64,000 bases of DNA from Opitutales bacterium (GTDB lineage Bacteria; Verrucomicrobiota; Verrucomicrobiia; Opitutales; Oceanipulchritudinaceae): positions 1 to 64,000 of the forward strand of contig JAFIGH010000003.1 in the NCBI GenBank assembly GCA_020831525.1, read 5' to 3'. The translations under genes were made by a program, and so were the position numbers. Shown piece by piece: positions 26,222 through 34,563 of this stretch. The notes under the pieces were generated by a model. The model worked only from the letters and a program-made list of their open reading frames with translations. It was not told the origin of the DNA and ran no database searches. Numbering within the stretch: the stretch's first letter is position 1; the number at the start of each line of letters is the position of its first letter.

Positions 26222-27649
26222 GTGAACGGTGCGACCCTTCTCTGGTTTCGACAGGACCTGCGCCTGCCCGACAACGCGGCCTACGCGGCGGCGCTGGAGC
26301 GCGGAGGCGCGGTTGTCCCTGTCTACATCCACGCCCCGGAGGAAGCCGGCGGGTGGGCGCCCGGCGGGGCGTCGCGCTGGTGGCTGCACCATGCGCTGGA
26401 AGACCTCGCGGCGGCGCTCGACGGCGTCGGCCTGCGCCTTGTCCTCCGCACCGGCGAAAGCCTGAAGACGATCCGCCGCCTCGCGAAGGAAACGGGCTCG
26501 GACGCCGTGTATTGGAACCGCCGCTACGATCCGGAGACCACGCGGCGCGACGCCGCGGTGAAGGAGGCGCTGACAAAAGGCGGGCTGGAGGCGAAGAGCT
26601 TCAACAGCTCGCTCCTCTTCGAGCCGTGGACGGTGCGGTCGGGGCAGGGGAGGGCGTACCGCGTCTATACGCCGTTCAGCCGCACGGTCATGGCGAAGGG
26701 CTTTGCGGAGCCGGTGGAGACCTCCGGCAAGCGTCCCGCCGCACCGCCGAAGTGGCCGGAATCCATGGCGACCGGCGACCTCGGGCTGCTCCCGGAAATC
26801 CCGTGGGACGCCGGTATCCGCGGGGCGTGGACGCCGACACGCCGCGGCGGCCTGCGGCGGCTCAACGACTTCCTCGACGGTCCGGTGCGCGCCTACGCCG
26901 AGGCGCGCGACCTGCCCGCCGAGGACGGGACGTCGCGGCTCTCGCCCTACCTGCACTTCGGCCAGGTCGGACCGCGCGAGGCCGTCGCAAAGGCCCTTCG
27001 CGGCAATCCCGGGAAAGGGCGCGAGACCTTTGTACGGGAACTGGTGTGGCGCGAGTTCGCCTATCATGTGCTCTACCATTTTCCGGATACACCGGCGGAA
27101 CCGCTGCAGGATGCCTTCCGGCGCTTTCCGTGGCGCAAGGACAAGGAGGCACTTCGAGTGTGGCAGCGCGGCCGCACCGGATATCCCATCGTCGACGCCG
27201 GCATGCGTCAGCTTTGGGAAACCGGCTGGATGCACAACCGTGTGCGCATGGTCGTGGCGTCGTTTCTTGTGAAACACCTGCTCCTCCCGTGGCAGGAAGG
27301 CGCGCGCTGGTTTTGGGATACACTCGTCGACGCCGACCTCGCCTCCAACACCCTCGGCTGGCAATGGGCGGGCGGATGCGGGGCCGACGCCGCACCGTAT
27401 TTCCGCATCTTCAATCCCATGACACAGGGCGCGAAGTTCGACGGCGACGGCAGTTATGTGCGCCGGTTTGTGCCGGAACTGGCAAACGTGCCCGCGAATT
27501 ACATCCACGCCCCGTGGGAAGCGCCGCCCGATGTCCTGAGCCGGGCCGGAGTGCGGCTCGGCGAGACGTATCCCAAACCCATTGTCGACCACAAGGCGGC
27601 CCGCGAGCGTGCGCTGGATGCGCTGTCGAAAATGAAAGACGCCGGTTGA
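26222..27649 (+). CDS. phrB: deoxyribodipyrimidine photolyase
   Basis: A 475-aa light-driven DNA repair flavoprotein. I start at GTG 26222, since TLLWFRQDLRLPDN is the canonical N-terminus and the upstream frame is not photolyase-like. Residues ~1-130 are the antenna-binding Rossmann domain. The C-terminal FAD domain shows RLSPYLHFGQV, FVRELVWREFAYHVL, TGYPIVDAGMRQLWETGWMH, NRVRMVVASFLVKHLL and DADLASNTLGWQWAGG. It repairs cyclobutane pyrimidine dimers. No obvious operon partner. Confidence 0.93.
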   Translation: MNGATLLWFRQDLRLPDNAAYAAALERGGAVVPVYIHAPEEAGGWAPGGASRWWLHHALEDLAAALDGVGLRLVLRTGESLKTIRRLAKETGSDAVYWNRRYDPETTRRDAAVKEALTKGGLEAKSFNSSLLFEPWTVRSGQGRAYRVYTPFSRTVMAKGFAEPVETSGKRPAAPPKWPESMATGDLGLLPEIPWDAGIRGAWTPTRRGGLRRLNDFLDGPVRAYAEARDLPAEDGTSRLSPYLHFGQVGPREAVAKALRGNPGKGRETFVRELVWREFAYHVLYHFPDTPAEPLQDAFRRFPWRKDKEALRVWQRGRTGYPIVDAGMRQLWETGWMHNRVRMVVASFLVKHLLLPWQEGARWFWDTLVDADLASNTLGWQWAGGCGADAAPYFRIFNPMTQGAKFDGDGSYVRRFVPELANVPANYIHAPWEAPPDVLSRAGVRLGETYPKPIVDHKAARERALDALSKMKDAG

Positions 27650-27857
27650 TTCGCCTACGCTCCCGGCGCCCCTTCAGAGCGCATTCGGGTCGGGGTGCCG
27701 GATTACCCACGGTTGGCACCATGGGCTTTCACCTGATGCCCCCTCGGGGCGCAACCAACAGCACGGGTGCAACGGTGCGCCTGCGCCGGGGATCCCGTTG
27801 GCGGTGGCGGGCGACCGGCGTTCGGGCGTGTTAGGGCTAAACCGAGCACCACGAGAG

Positions 27858-28334
27858 TTAACGCCCCGCCTCCGTGTGCGCGCCTGTTTCGAGCCGGTAG
27901 CGGCACTTCTGCCGGTCGCCGTTGGCGTAGAGGTTGATGTGCGGCGGGATGTCGACAGTCTCGACAAGTTCGGCACCGAGGCGCTCGCAGGTGCGGCGCG
28001 AGGCGGCGTTTTCCGGATTGCATGTGATCCAGAGCGGATCGATGCCGAGATGCCGGGCGACGGGGACAAGGAGACGGCAGGCGCGCTCGGCGTAGCGCTT
28101 TCCGCGGAAGGCCGGGTAGACCTCGTAGCCGAGGTGGCCGCTGTAGAGGCGGATGCCGGGATAGTTGCCGTTGCGCAGCTCGATGTCGCCCATTGTCTCA
28201 CCCGATTCTCCGTGGACCATGGAGAACCGGTAGGCGGGCGCGCGCTCCAGGCCGGGATCACCGGGGAGATATTTGGCGAGTTCAAGCGTGAGTTCGCCGT
28301 CACACAGGTTCCATTCTTCGGCGCGTGAAGCCAT
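27858..28334 (-). CDS. GNAT-family N-acetyltransferase
   Basis: A 158-aa acetyl-CoA-dependent transferase. MGDIELRNGNY, LGYEVYPAFRGKRYAERA (the acetyl-CoA pyrophosphate-binding loop) and ITCNPENAASRRTCERLGAE are the classic RimJ/L-like motifs. The acceptor is unknown. Its start is 4 bp from the stop of the upstream SBF-like transporter, so the two are likely co-transcribed. Confidence 0.88.
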   Translation of the reverse strand: MASRAEEWNLCDGELTLELAKYLPGDPGLERAPAYRFSMVHGESGETMGDIELRNGNYPGIRLYSGHLGYEVYPAFRGKRYAERACRLLVPVARHLGIDPLWITCNPENAASRRTCERLGAELVETVDIPPHINLYANGDRQKCRYRLETGAHTEAGR

Positions 28335-28337
28335 CGC

Positions 28338-29318
28338 TCAAGGGTGGGGGCGCCGCCCCCAGCGGTCGACAAGAAACGACCCCAGAACGAGCTGAAGCGG
28401 GTGGTAGAAAAGCAGCGGCAGGAGGATGAGGCTCAGCTCGGTGGCCATACCGTCCGAGAAAATGACCGCGGCCATGGGCACGCCTGTGGCGATCGATTTC
28501 TGCGAGCCGCAGAAGAAGGCGGCGATGCGCGTTTCTTTCGAGGCAAAGGCGAGCCGCGCGGTGCGCCAGACCAGGACGCTGACGAGGGCGAGAAACACAA
28601 CGACCCCCGCGAACGCCGCCCCGGTGGCGGCCCATCCCGTGCGCTCCCACACCGCGTTGTGGAAACTGTCCGCGAAGGCGGCGAAGACGGCGAAACAGAT
28701 GATGCCGTTGCTCACAGGTTTGAACCATGACCGGACGGCGGGCAGGACTTTTCCGAAGAACGGCCGTACGGCCTGCCCGAGGAGCGTGGGCAGGAGGATG
28801 AGGAGCGACAACTGAACGAACATGGGGCCGGCGGGCGGCAGATCGCCTCCGGTCGCAAAGAGGATAAGGCACCACGCCGGCACGATCAAAACCGCGAGAA
28901 CATTGGAGAGGGCGGTATTGAAGAGGGCGCCGGGCACGTCGCCCCGCGCCGCACCGGTGAAAACCAGCGCCGTCGAAACTGTCGTGGGCAGGATCGCGAG
29001 GTAGAGAAATCCGGTATGCAGCGGATCATTCAGGAACGGCGCGGCGGCGGTGACGAAGACCAGCCCGAGGACGGGTGCCCAGAGGAAGTTCCAGCTTTGG
29101 ACAAAGGCATGGAGCCGCCAATGCAGGACACCGCGCAAAAGTTGCTCCGTGGGCAGGGAGAGTCCCTGCATGAGAAAGATGAGAAATACCCCCGCCTTGA
29201 TCAGGTATTCGGCGCGGAGCCAACCGCCCGTGCGTCCCGCCTCCGGCAGGAGCCATGCAAGGGGCACCATGAGAAGGAGGCAGAGGATGAAGCCGTTGTC
29301 CCGGACCTTAATGAGCAT
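28338..29318 (-). CDS. SBF-like (bile acid:sodium symporter superfamily) transporter
   Basis: A 326-aa membrane protein with about ten hydrophobic helices. YLAILPTTVSTALVFTGAARG, NTALSNVLAVLIVP and FCGSQKSIATGVPMAAVIF are characteristic of the PF13593 (YfeH-like) SBF branch. It transports an unidentified organic anion or similar solute, probably Na+-coupled. The C-terminus overlaps the intergenic space to the GNAT gene by only 3-4 bases. Confidence 0.88.
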   Translation of the reverse strand: MLIKVRDNGFILCLLLMVPLAWLLPEAGRTGGWLRAEYLIKAGVFLIFLMQGLSLPTEQLLRGVLHWRLHAFVQSWNFLWAPVLGLVFVTAAAPFLNDPLHTGFLYLAILPTTVSTALVFTGAARGDVPGALFNTALSNVLAVLIVPAWCLILFATGGDLPPAGPMFVQLSLLILLPTLLGQAVRPFFGKVLPAVRSWFKPVSNGIICFAVFAAFADSFHNAVWERTGWAATGAAFAGVVVFLALVSVLVWRTARLAFASKETRIAAFFCGSQKSIATGVPMAAVIFSDGMATELSLILLPLLFYHPLQLVLGSFLVDRWGRRPHP

Positions 29319-29351
29319 GGGCGGAAGAGGAAGAAATCGTGCCGCCGCCGC

Positions 29352-29546
29352 CGTAGCGTGAAGCTTCAGCGAGCGTGCGCCGGGACCGCCCGCAGCGCCC
29401 TGCCGCCGCAGTGCCCCGTTGAAGCTTCAGCCTACGGAAACCGCCGCGGCCGACGTAGCGCGAAGCTTCAGCGAGCGTGCGCCGGGGCCGCCCGCAGTGC
29501 CCTGCCGCCGCAGTGCCCCCCTGAAGCTTCAGCCTACGGAAACCGC
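29352..29546. repeat. two tandem copies of a ~93-bp repeat
   Basis: Copy 1 is 29352-29444 and copy 2 is 29454-29546, about 95% alike. Each starts CGTAGCG, contains GAAGCTTCAGCGAGCGTGCG, a GC-rich middle with CTGCCGCCGCAGTGCCC, and ends TGAAGCTTCAGCCTACGG. The GAAGCTTC palindrome occurs near both ends of each unit. It lies between convergent gene ends and start regions and looks like a REP/BIME-type element. Confidence 0.85.
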
Positions 29547-29554
29547 GCCGCTTC

Positions 29555-30181
29555 TCAGTAAAGCCCGGTGACATGGCCCTGGGCCAGCTTGACGGCAAAG
29601 ACGGCGACATTGCTCGCCACATGGGCGACGATGCAGGGCAGGAGCGAACGGCTGCCGTTGAGCACCCCGAAGCGAAGGTAGTAGAACCACATGGAATTCA
29701 TGAAGAGGATAAACAGCGTCCACAGCGCCTTGGCGTCGAGGTTCACCGTAAACTGGTGCCACGGGGCGTCGTCTTCCCACTCAAGGTAGTAATTGAAGTG
29801 GAGGAGGGCGAAGAGCACCGAAAAACCGACAATGCTCGCCCACAGCACGGCCGCGCCGCGCTTGTCGATAAAAAGGAAGCCGCGGAAGACCAGTTCCTCG
29901 ACAAAGCCCGCCGCCACCATGGCGAGGAGCATGATCACGGCGATGTCCGTCTGTTCCGCGCTGACGCCGAGGGCGTATTCGCCGACGGTCTCGACGGCCA
30001 CGAGGATCACCGCGCCGACGATGCCGAGGACAATCATGAAACGCGTTGTGGGCACCGCACCGGGAAGCGCGTTTGCGCGCGGGCCGCTCTTGCGCTGCGC
30101 ATGGTAATCGTCGAGCCACATCTTGAAGACGTAGACGGCGATGCCGAAGAAAATGAGTATCACGAGGGGACTGTCGAACAT
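29555..30181 (-). CDS. CPBP-family intramembrane metalloprotease
   Basis: A 208-aa membrane protein; the start at ATG 30181 begins the hydrophobic MFDSPLVILIFFGIAVYVFK segment. EELVFRGFLF gives the EExxxR motif; a His in ALLHFNYYLEW and another in CIVAHVASN complete the CAAX/CPBP (Abi) active site. Such proteases process prenylated or peptide substrates or act in bacteriocin self-immunity; the role here is unknown. It is divergent from the glucuronokinase gene across 93 bp. Confidence 0.88.
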   Translation of the reverse strand: MFDSPLVILIFFGIAVYVFKMWLDDYHAQRKSGPRANALPGAVPTTRFMIVLGIVGAVILVAVETVGEYALGVSAEQTDIAVIMLLAMVAAGFVEELVFRGFLFIDKRGAAVLWASIVGFSVLFALLHFNYYLEWEDDAPWHQFTVNLDAKALWTLFILFMNSMWFYYLRFGVLNGSRSLLPCIVAHVASNVAVFAVKLAQGHVTGLY

Positions 30182-30274
30182 GGAAGGGCGGCATACGGCA
30201 TTCCGCCCGAAATAGCAAGTCGGCGGATTTGGCTTTTCGTTAGGCGCGCGGGCCGTCACGTTCTCTGCATTTCC

Positions 30275-31306
30275 ATGATCATACGCACAACCGCATATCC
30301 CCGCGCCGGACTTATCGGAAACCCTTCCGACGGTTACTTCGGCAAAACCATCGCCTTCGCCTTCCGGAATTTCTCCGCGAACATCACGCTCTACGAATCG
30401 CCCGACCTCGAAATCCTCCCGAGCCGCCGCGACCATTCCGTCTTCCGGAGCATCCGCGGGCTGGCCGAGGACGTGAAGCGCCACGGCTACTACGGCGGAT
30501 TCCGGCTCCTCAAGGCCACGATCAAGCGCTTTTACGACTACTGTCAGGAGCGCGATATCGAAATCGACAACCGCAATTTTACCCTGCGCTACAGCTCCGA
30601 TGTGCCCAACCGCGTCGGCCTCGCCGGATCGAGCGCCATCATCACGGCGTGCATGCGCGCGCTCATGAGCTTCTACCACGTGTCGATCTCGCGCCACACG
30701 CTCGCCAACCTCGTCCTCTCCGTGGAAACCCAGGAACTCGCCATTCCGGCGGGCCTGCAGGACCGCGTGGCGCAGGCTTACCAAGGGCTTGTCTACATGG
30801 ACTTCGACAAGGCGATCATGGAGAAGCGAGGCTACGGAGCGTATGAGAATATCGATACGGCGCTCCTCCCGAAACTCTACATCGCCTACCGCGAAGAGCT
30901 TTCTGAAGGCACCGAGGTCTACCACAACGACCTGCGCTCCCGCTGGAAAGCCGGCAACAAGGAGGTCGTCGACGCCATGCAATTCTGGGCCGACCTCACC
31001 GTACAGTTCCGCGACGCGCTCCTCGCGGACGATCACGGCAAAATGCCCGCGCTCCTCAATGCCAACTTCGACAAACGCGCCAGCCTCTACGACGTCGGCG
31101 ACGGCAACCGTGACCTCGTGAACACTGCCCGCCGGGCCGGGGCGAGCGCCAAATTCTGCGGCAGCGGCGGCGCGGTCGTCGGCACCTACGAGGACGACGC
31201 CATGTTCGCACGCCTCGAAGCCGCCTTCGCTACCAAAGGCGTGGGCGTCATCAAACCCGACTACGCGCCCGTCTTCGCCGGCGAAACCACAGCCCCTGTA
31301 AAGTGA
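30275..31306 (+). CDS. GHMP kinase, probable glucuronokinase
   Basis: A 343-aa GHMP-superfamily kinase. IIRTTAYPRAGLIGNPSDGY and GKTIAFAFRNFSANITLYES are typical of glucuronokinases, and RVGLAGSSAIITACMRAL is the ATP-binding GHMP motif (consensus PxGLAGSSA, here N-R-V-GLAGSS). The C-terminal GASAKFCGSGGAVVGTY is GHMP motif 3. The expected reaction is glucuronate plus ATP to glucuronate-1-phosphate. The next gene, a GalU-like nucleotidyltransferase, overlaps it (TGATG) and could convert the product to UDP-glucuronate, which supports the assignment. Galactokinase-like alternatives are less likely. Confidence 0.82.
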   Translation: MIIRTTAYPRAGLIGNPSDGYFGKTIAFAFRNFSANITLYESPDLEILPSRRDHSVFRSIRGLAEDVKRHGYYGGFRLLKATIKRFYDYCQERDIEIDNRNFTLRYSSDVPNRVGLAGSSAIITACMRALMSFYHVSISRHTLANLVLSVETQELAIPAGLQDRVAQAYQGLVYMDFDKAIMEKRGYGAYENIDTALLPKLYIAYREELSEGTEVYHNDLRSRWKAGNKEVVDAMQFWADLTVQFRDALLADDHGKMPALLNANFDKRASLYDVGDGNRDLVNTARRAGASAKFCGSGGAVVGTYEDDAMFARLEAAFATKGVGVIKPDYAPVFAGETTAPVK

Positions 31307-32190
31307 TGCGCCCGGCCCCCGCACCCGTCCGCAAAGCCGTTCTGCCCGCCGCCGGGTTCGGCACGCGCTTTCTGCCCGTCACCAAATCCGTTCCCAAGGA
31401 AATGCTGCCCGTGGGGGACAAACCTGTCATCCACTACGTCGTGGCCGAGGCCGTGGCGGCGGGTTGCACCGACATCCTCATTATCGTAAGCCGCGACAAG
31501 GGGAGCATTGTCGACTACTTCGACCGCGCCCCGGACCTCGAGCGCCGTCTGCGCGCGGGCGGCAAAGACGAACTGGCCGACGAACTCGTGCGCATCGCCA
31601 CGCAGGCTCGGTTTCATTTCATCCGGCAGCCCGAAATGAAAGGCCTCGGCGACGCCGTCGTGCAGGCCCGTGACCACGTGGGTGACGAACCCTTTGCGCT
31701 GCTTCTCGCCGACACCATCATTGTCGACAAGGACGGGGCTCCGGGAAAGCCCGACGCCCTCAACGCGCTGCACGCGGCCTACACCGAAACGGGGGCCTCC
31801 GCCGTGGCCATCGAACCCGTGCCCGCCGACCGCATCAGCCGCTACGGAGTGGTCGGCGGCACCGAACGCGCGCCGGGCCGCTTTTCCCTCGACCGCATGG
31901 TCGAAAAACCGGCCCCCGGCGAAGCACCCGCCGTGCGCCGCCTCGACGGCGCGCCCGATCCCGGCGGGTGGGCCTTTGCCGCCCGCTACCTCTTTACGCC
32001 CGCGATTTTCCGGCACCTCGCCGCCACGCGCCCCGGCAAAAACAACGAAATCCAGCTCACCGACGCCATGGCCGCGCTCCTCGCCGAAGAGGGTTTCAGC
32101 GGCTGCCGCCTGCCCGGCGAACGCCTCGATATCGGCAATCCGGCAGGCCTCTTCGAAGCCAACCGCCGCATCCTTTCCCTTGACGCCTGA
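31306..32190 (+). CDS. galU: UTP-sugar-1-phosphate uridylyltransferase, GalU type
   Basis: A 294-aa nucleotidyltransferase. KAVLPAAGFGTRFLPVTKSV and PKEMLPVGDKPVIHYVVAEA are the GalU signature; FALLLADTIIVD carries the metal-binding Asp; the C-terminal ERLDIGNPAGLFEANRRI is conserved. It makes UDP-glucose, or, given coupling to glucuronokinase, possibly UDP-glucuronate. The start at ATG 31306 shares bases with the kinase stop (TGATG); a GTG three bases upstream is also possible. Confidence 0.88.
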   Translation: MRPAPAPVRKAVLPAAGFGTRFLPVTKSVPKEMLPVGDKPVIHYVVAEAVAAGCTDILIIVSRDKGSIVDYFDRAPDLERRLRAGGKDELADELVRIATQARFHFIRQPEMKGLGDAVVQARDHVGDEPFALLLADTIIVDKDGAPGKPDALNALHAAYTETGASAVAIEPVPADRISRYGVVGGTERAPGRFSLDRMVEKPAPGEAPAVRRLDGAPDPGGWAFAARYLFTPAIFRHLAATRPGKNNEIQLTDAMAALLAEEGFSGCRLPGERLDIGNPAGLFEANRRILSLDA

Positions 32191-32269
32191 CCGCATCTCC
32201 GAAGTCAACGCCGTCATCAGCCCGGAAACGGCGAAGTGAAACTGGCGGCGTATCCGGGCGCCATTGGCG

Positions 32270-32640
32270 TCAAGGTCCGCCGCCGACCACGCGGACGAAT
32301 TGCCGTGGGTTTTGCTGCAAAGGGAATCTGGAAGCGAAAACGGCCGGGGGATACGGTCGTTCCGCCCCCGCCGGGATCGCATCCGCCTCATTCGTCCTGT
32401 GGGAAAACGGCAGCGGGGTCCCGACCGATACGGGATGGGGGCTCGTGTTCGTCACTTCCACCGTCTGCCCGGCCGGGTCCACTTCGGTCACGAGCAAATG
32501 CTCGATGCCCACGGATTCGACGCCCCCGAGGGCGGTGAAATTGTCAAACTCAGGCGCAAGGCGTGGTCACCGGAACCCTCCGGCCCGGCGTCCATGGCGA
32601 TCCGGGGGGCGTGGCTGTTCGAAAAGCCATCCCGCTTCAC
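32270..32640 (-). pseudogene. decayed extracellular-protein fragment
   Basis: Two minus-strand frames carry pieces that read as one beta-rich protein. One has DGFSNSHAPRIAMDAGPEGS and GDHALRLSL. In another frame follow FDNFTALGGVESVGIEHLLV and EVTNTSPHPVSVG. The frame change and lack of start or stop suggest a pseudogene, possibly of a lamin-tail or choice-of-anchor type surface protein. Assignment is uncertain. Confidence 0.3.
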
Positions 32641-32697
32641 CCGAAAAAACTGTCCAAAGCATGCCGCTCGAAATCCCGGCGCAGCGCGGCGTGAAAC

Positions 32698-32747
32698 GTG
32701 GCGCGGACATTCCTGTCTGCGGTTTGGGCATTGTGCCGACAGACGGG
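32698..32747. repeat. degenerate GACATTCCTGTCTG-family REP
   Basis: The left arm CGTGGCGCGGACATTCCTGT continues into CTGCGG; the right arm (GCCGACAGACGGG) is degraded. Same family as 10438-10542 and 43255-43329. It lies 18 bp beyond the end of the last defence-island gene. Confidence 0.6.
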
Positions 32748-32764
32748 CCTTTCAAGCATCTCCG

Positions 32765-33202
32765 CTATTCGAGGTGAGAAATTTCGATGTCGCCCCAATG
32801 ATCTTTCAGGTATTCCGCCACGAGTCGGCGGTGGCAATGGTGCGGCTTGTCTTCGCTGCACAGCAGGCAACCATGGTCAACGACCTCCTTTGGGACTTGC
32901 TCTTCGATTCTCCGTTCTTCCATCAGGGCAAGGAACCGCTTTTCATACTCCGACCAGTCGCCTTTGGCCTTCTTGTAGGCATCGAGGATGTCCTTGGTGG
33001 GTGCGAGTGCCGGCAGGTGCACATAGTCGATACCGCAGATTTCTTTCAGGAAAAATTCCAGGTCCTGCTTTTTGGCGAATCCTGCGAGTTGGGAAACATT
33101 GTTGAGACGCACATCGACGACGCGGCGCACGCCGGAGTGTTTTAGGAGACCGAAGAACTTCTCTGCGTCCTTTTTTGTGAATCCGATAGTGTGGAGCTTC
33201 AT
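32765..33202 (-). CDS. DUF488 family protein
   Basis: A 145-aa DUF488 protein. The start at ATG 33202 gives MKLHTIGFTKKDAEKFFGLL, the standard opening; RRVVDVRLNNVSQLAGF and CLLCSEDKPHHCHRRLVAEY (the Cys/His signature) follow. The biochemical role of the family is not established; members often sit in defence and mobile regions. It is the last gene of the SIR2-HerA run and overlaps its DUF488 paralogue by ATGA (33199-33202). Confidence 0.85.
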   Translation of the reverse strand: MKLHTIGFTKKDAEKFFGLLKHSGVRRVVDVRLNNVSQLAGFAKKQDLEFFLKEICGIDYVHLPALAPTKDILDAYKKAKGDWSEYEKRFLALMEERRIEEQVPKEVVDHGCLLCSEDKPHHCHRRLVAEYLKDHWGDIEISHLE

Positions 33203-33825
33203 GGTGATTTTTTCTTCAGGGGGAATGGTTCTTGTTCTTCTTCTACGTAGGCAACTTTGGATTCCTGCTTTTCCAGCGCTTCGGCCAGCAGGGCTTCCTT
33301 GGAGTGAAATAGGTCTTCTCTCGGGACGCCCGTTAGGTCGAACAGACGCTCCATCGCAGCCTCGTGGGGTTCCAGATGCCCGTCGGCGTGGATGTGTTGC
33401 ACCGGCATCCCGCGCTTCACAAGAGAGCGGGCGACAAGAAGGGTGCGATGGCACTCCAGTGGCTCCTTTTCGGCGCACATGAGAGCGATTCGGTAGCGTC
33501 GCGCCCCTTCCTGCACTCGATCAAGTCCGCTCTGGAAAAGGGCGGTTTGCGCCAATCGGTTGTATTGCACGCGGCCATTCTCGTAACAGGAGCGGTCATC
33601 CGTTCGGGCTCCAAGTTGCTTGCCCAGAAAGACGTAGCGAATTCCGCCCTCCTTGAGGGCGCGCTCCAAATTCTCCCGGTTGAACTGCGGATTAAAACGG
33701 CTGAAGGGCGATGAACGCACGTCAGCCACCGCTTCGATTTGATGCTGCCGAAGCAAGGCAAGGAACTCCTTGGCGCTGTGCGTCGAATGGCCGATGGTGA
33801 AGACGATCTGGTTTGCCGTGCTCAT
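33199..33825 (-). CDS. DUF488 family protein (second paralogue)
   Basis: A 208-aa DUF488 protein starting at ATG 33825. VFTIGHSTHSAKEFLALL, AVADVRSSPFSRFNPQF and ALMCAEKEPLECHRTLLVAR are the family motifs. It differs from its downstream neighbour in the loop after DVR (RSSPFSRF against RLNNVSQL), so they are two distinct subfamilies, not a recent duplicate. It extends ~50 residues beyond the neighbour with a charged tail ending PFPLKKKSP. ATGA overlaps on both sides bind it to the dual-OB gene and to DUF488 no. 2. Confidence 0.85.
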   Translation of the reverse strand: MSTANQIVFTIGHSTHSAKEFLALLRQHQIEAVADVRSSPFSRFNPQFNRENLERALKEGGIRYVFLGKQLGARTDDRSCYENGRVQYNRLAQTALFQSGLDRVQEGARRYRIALMCAEKEPLECHRTLLVARSLVKRGMPVQHIHADGHLEPHEAAMERLFDLTGVPREDLFHSKEALLAEALEKQESKVAYVEEEQEPFPLKKKSP

Positions 33826-34553
33826 GTTTGATTGGACTCCGGCTCTGTATAGGAGCGTATGTAGCTCAGAATCTTCGGAAACGTGTAGATGCCGTTTGCC
33901 TGCATCCAAAAGCCATCCTTTCCCTGCGGGCTACGGTATCTTCGGCTCAGACCAATCCGCAGAAAAATTTCCTTTTGTTTTGCAATCTCGATGTTCAAAG
34001 CTGTTAAGGCTGAGCTGTCGCGATGCCGCTGGGCGTAGTCGAAAAAGCCGAGATCTGTGATCGGGAAATATCGGTGCCGACGGCCAACCGAATCGATGAA
34101 ATGCAGCCTTATGCTGCCTGGCTTGTAACTGTTCTCCACGATTTCGATGTCGCGCGGGTCGACTTGTAACGTGATAATGGAGCGCTGAACCTTATGGTCG
34201 GGCGGAATGACTTTTTCGCCGATCGCTAGTGAAACCTCAAATCCTGTCTCTACGCTCGGGAAGCAGCTCTCCGCCAGAACGCTACGAAACTCTTCGCCGC
34301 AACAAGGGCCATGGAAGGATAGTTTCTCGTATTGACAGTCCTCGGTGTGCGGTGCCGTTCGGCTTCCGAGAGGAGTGAATTCTCCGCTCAGAATGCCGCC
34401 AGGTAGGATCCCAAGTTCCATGCACTTGGCAAACTTGAGATAGGGCATCGGCCGGATACACTCTCCGGTTTCGCGGTCGATACCTGCAGTGCAGAGATCC
34501 GGGTTGCCCGGCTTAAACCGTGTCAAGTCAGTGATGATGATCGAGCGTTTCAT
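33822..34553 (-). CDS. putative dual-OB-domain protein
   Basis: A 243-aa protein starting MKRSIIITDLTRFKPGNPDL and CTAGIDRETGECIRPMPY. This opening, and the mid-protein FHGPCCGEEF and later KVQRSIITLQVDPRDI, resemble proteins annotated as 'dual OB domain-containing', a presumed nucleic-acid-binding fold. The assignment is from memory of that pattern. Three Cys residues cluster around the centre. It starts 10 bp after the HerA stop (an in-frame ATG 9 bp upstream is possible) and overlaps the first DUF488 gene by ATGA. The role is unknown; context suggests nucleic-acid or effector recognition in the SIR2-HerA unit. Confidence 0.55.
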   Translation of the reverse strand: MKRSIIITDLTRFKPGNPDLCTAGIDRETGECIRPMPYLKFAKCMELGILPGGILSGEFTPLGSRTAPHTEDCQYEKLSFHGPCCGEEFRSVLAESCFPSVETGFEVSLAIGEKVIPPDHKVQRSIITLQVDPRDIEIVENSYKPGSIRLHFIDSVGRRHRYFPITDLGFFDYAQRHRDSSALTALNIEIAKQKEIFLRIGLSRRYRSPQGKDGFWMQANGIYTFPKILSYIRSYTEPESNQT

Positions 34554-34563
34554 GGTCTGCATT

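Noticed and set aside
27650-27857. Interspersed repeat or short gene after the photolyase
   Set aside because: Contains a repeat-like stretch (GGGTCGGGGTGCCGGATTAC), but I see no second copy in the window and no gene.
29352-29546. Possible CRISPR array
   Set aside because: Only two 93-bp units separated by 9 bp, with no spacers of uniform length and no cas genes.
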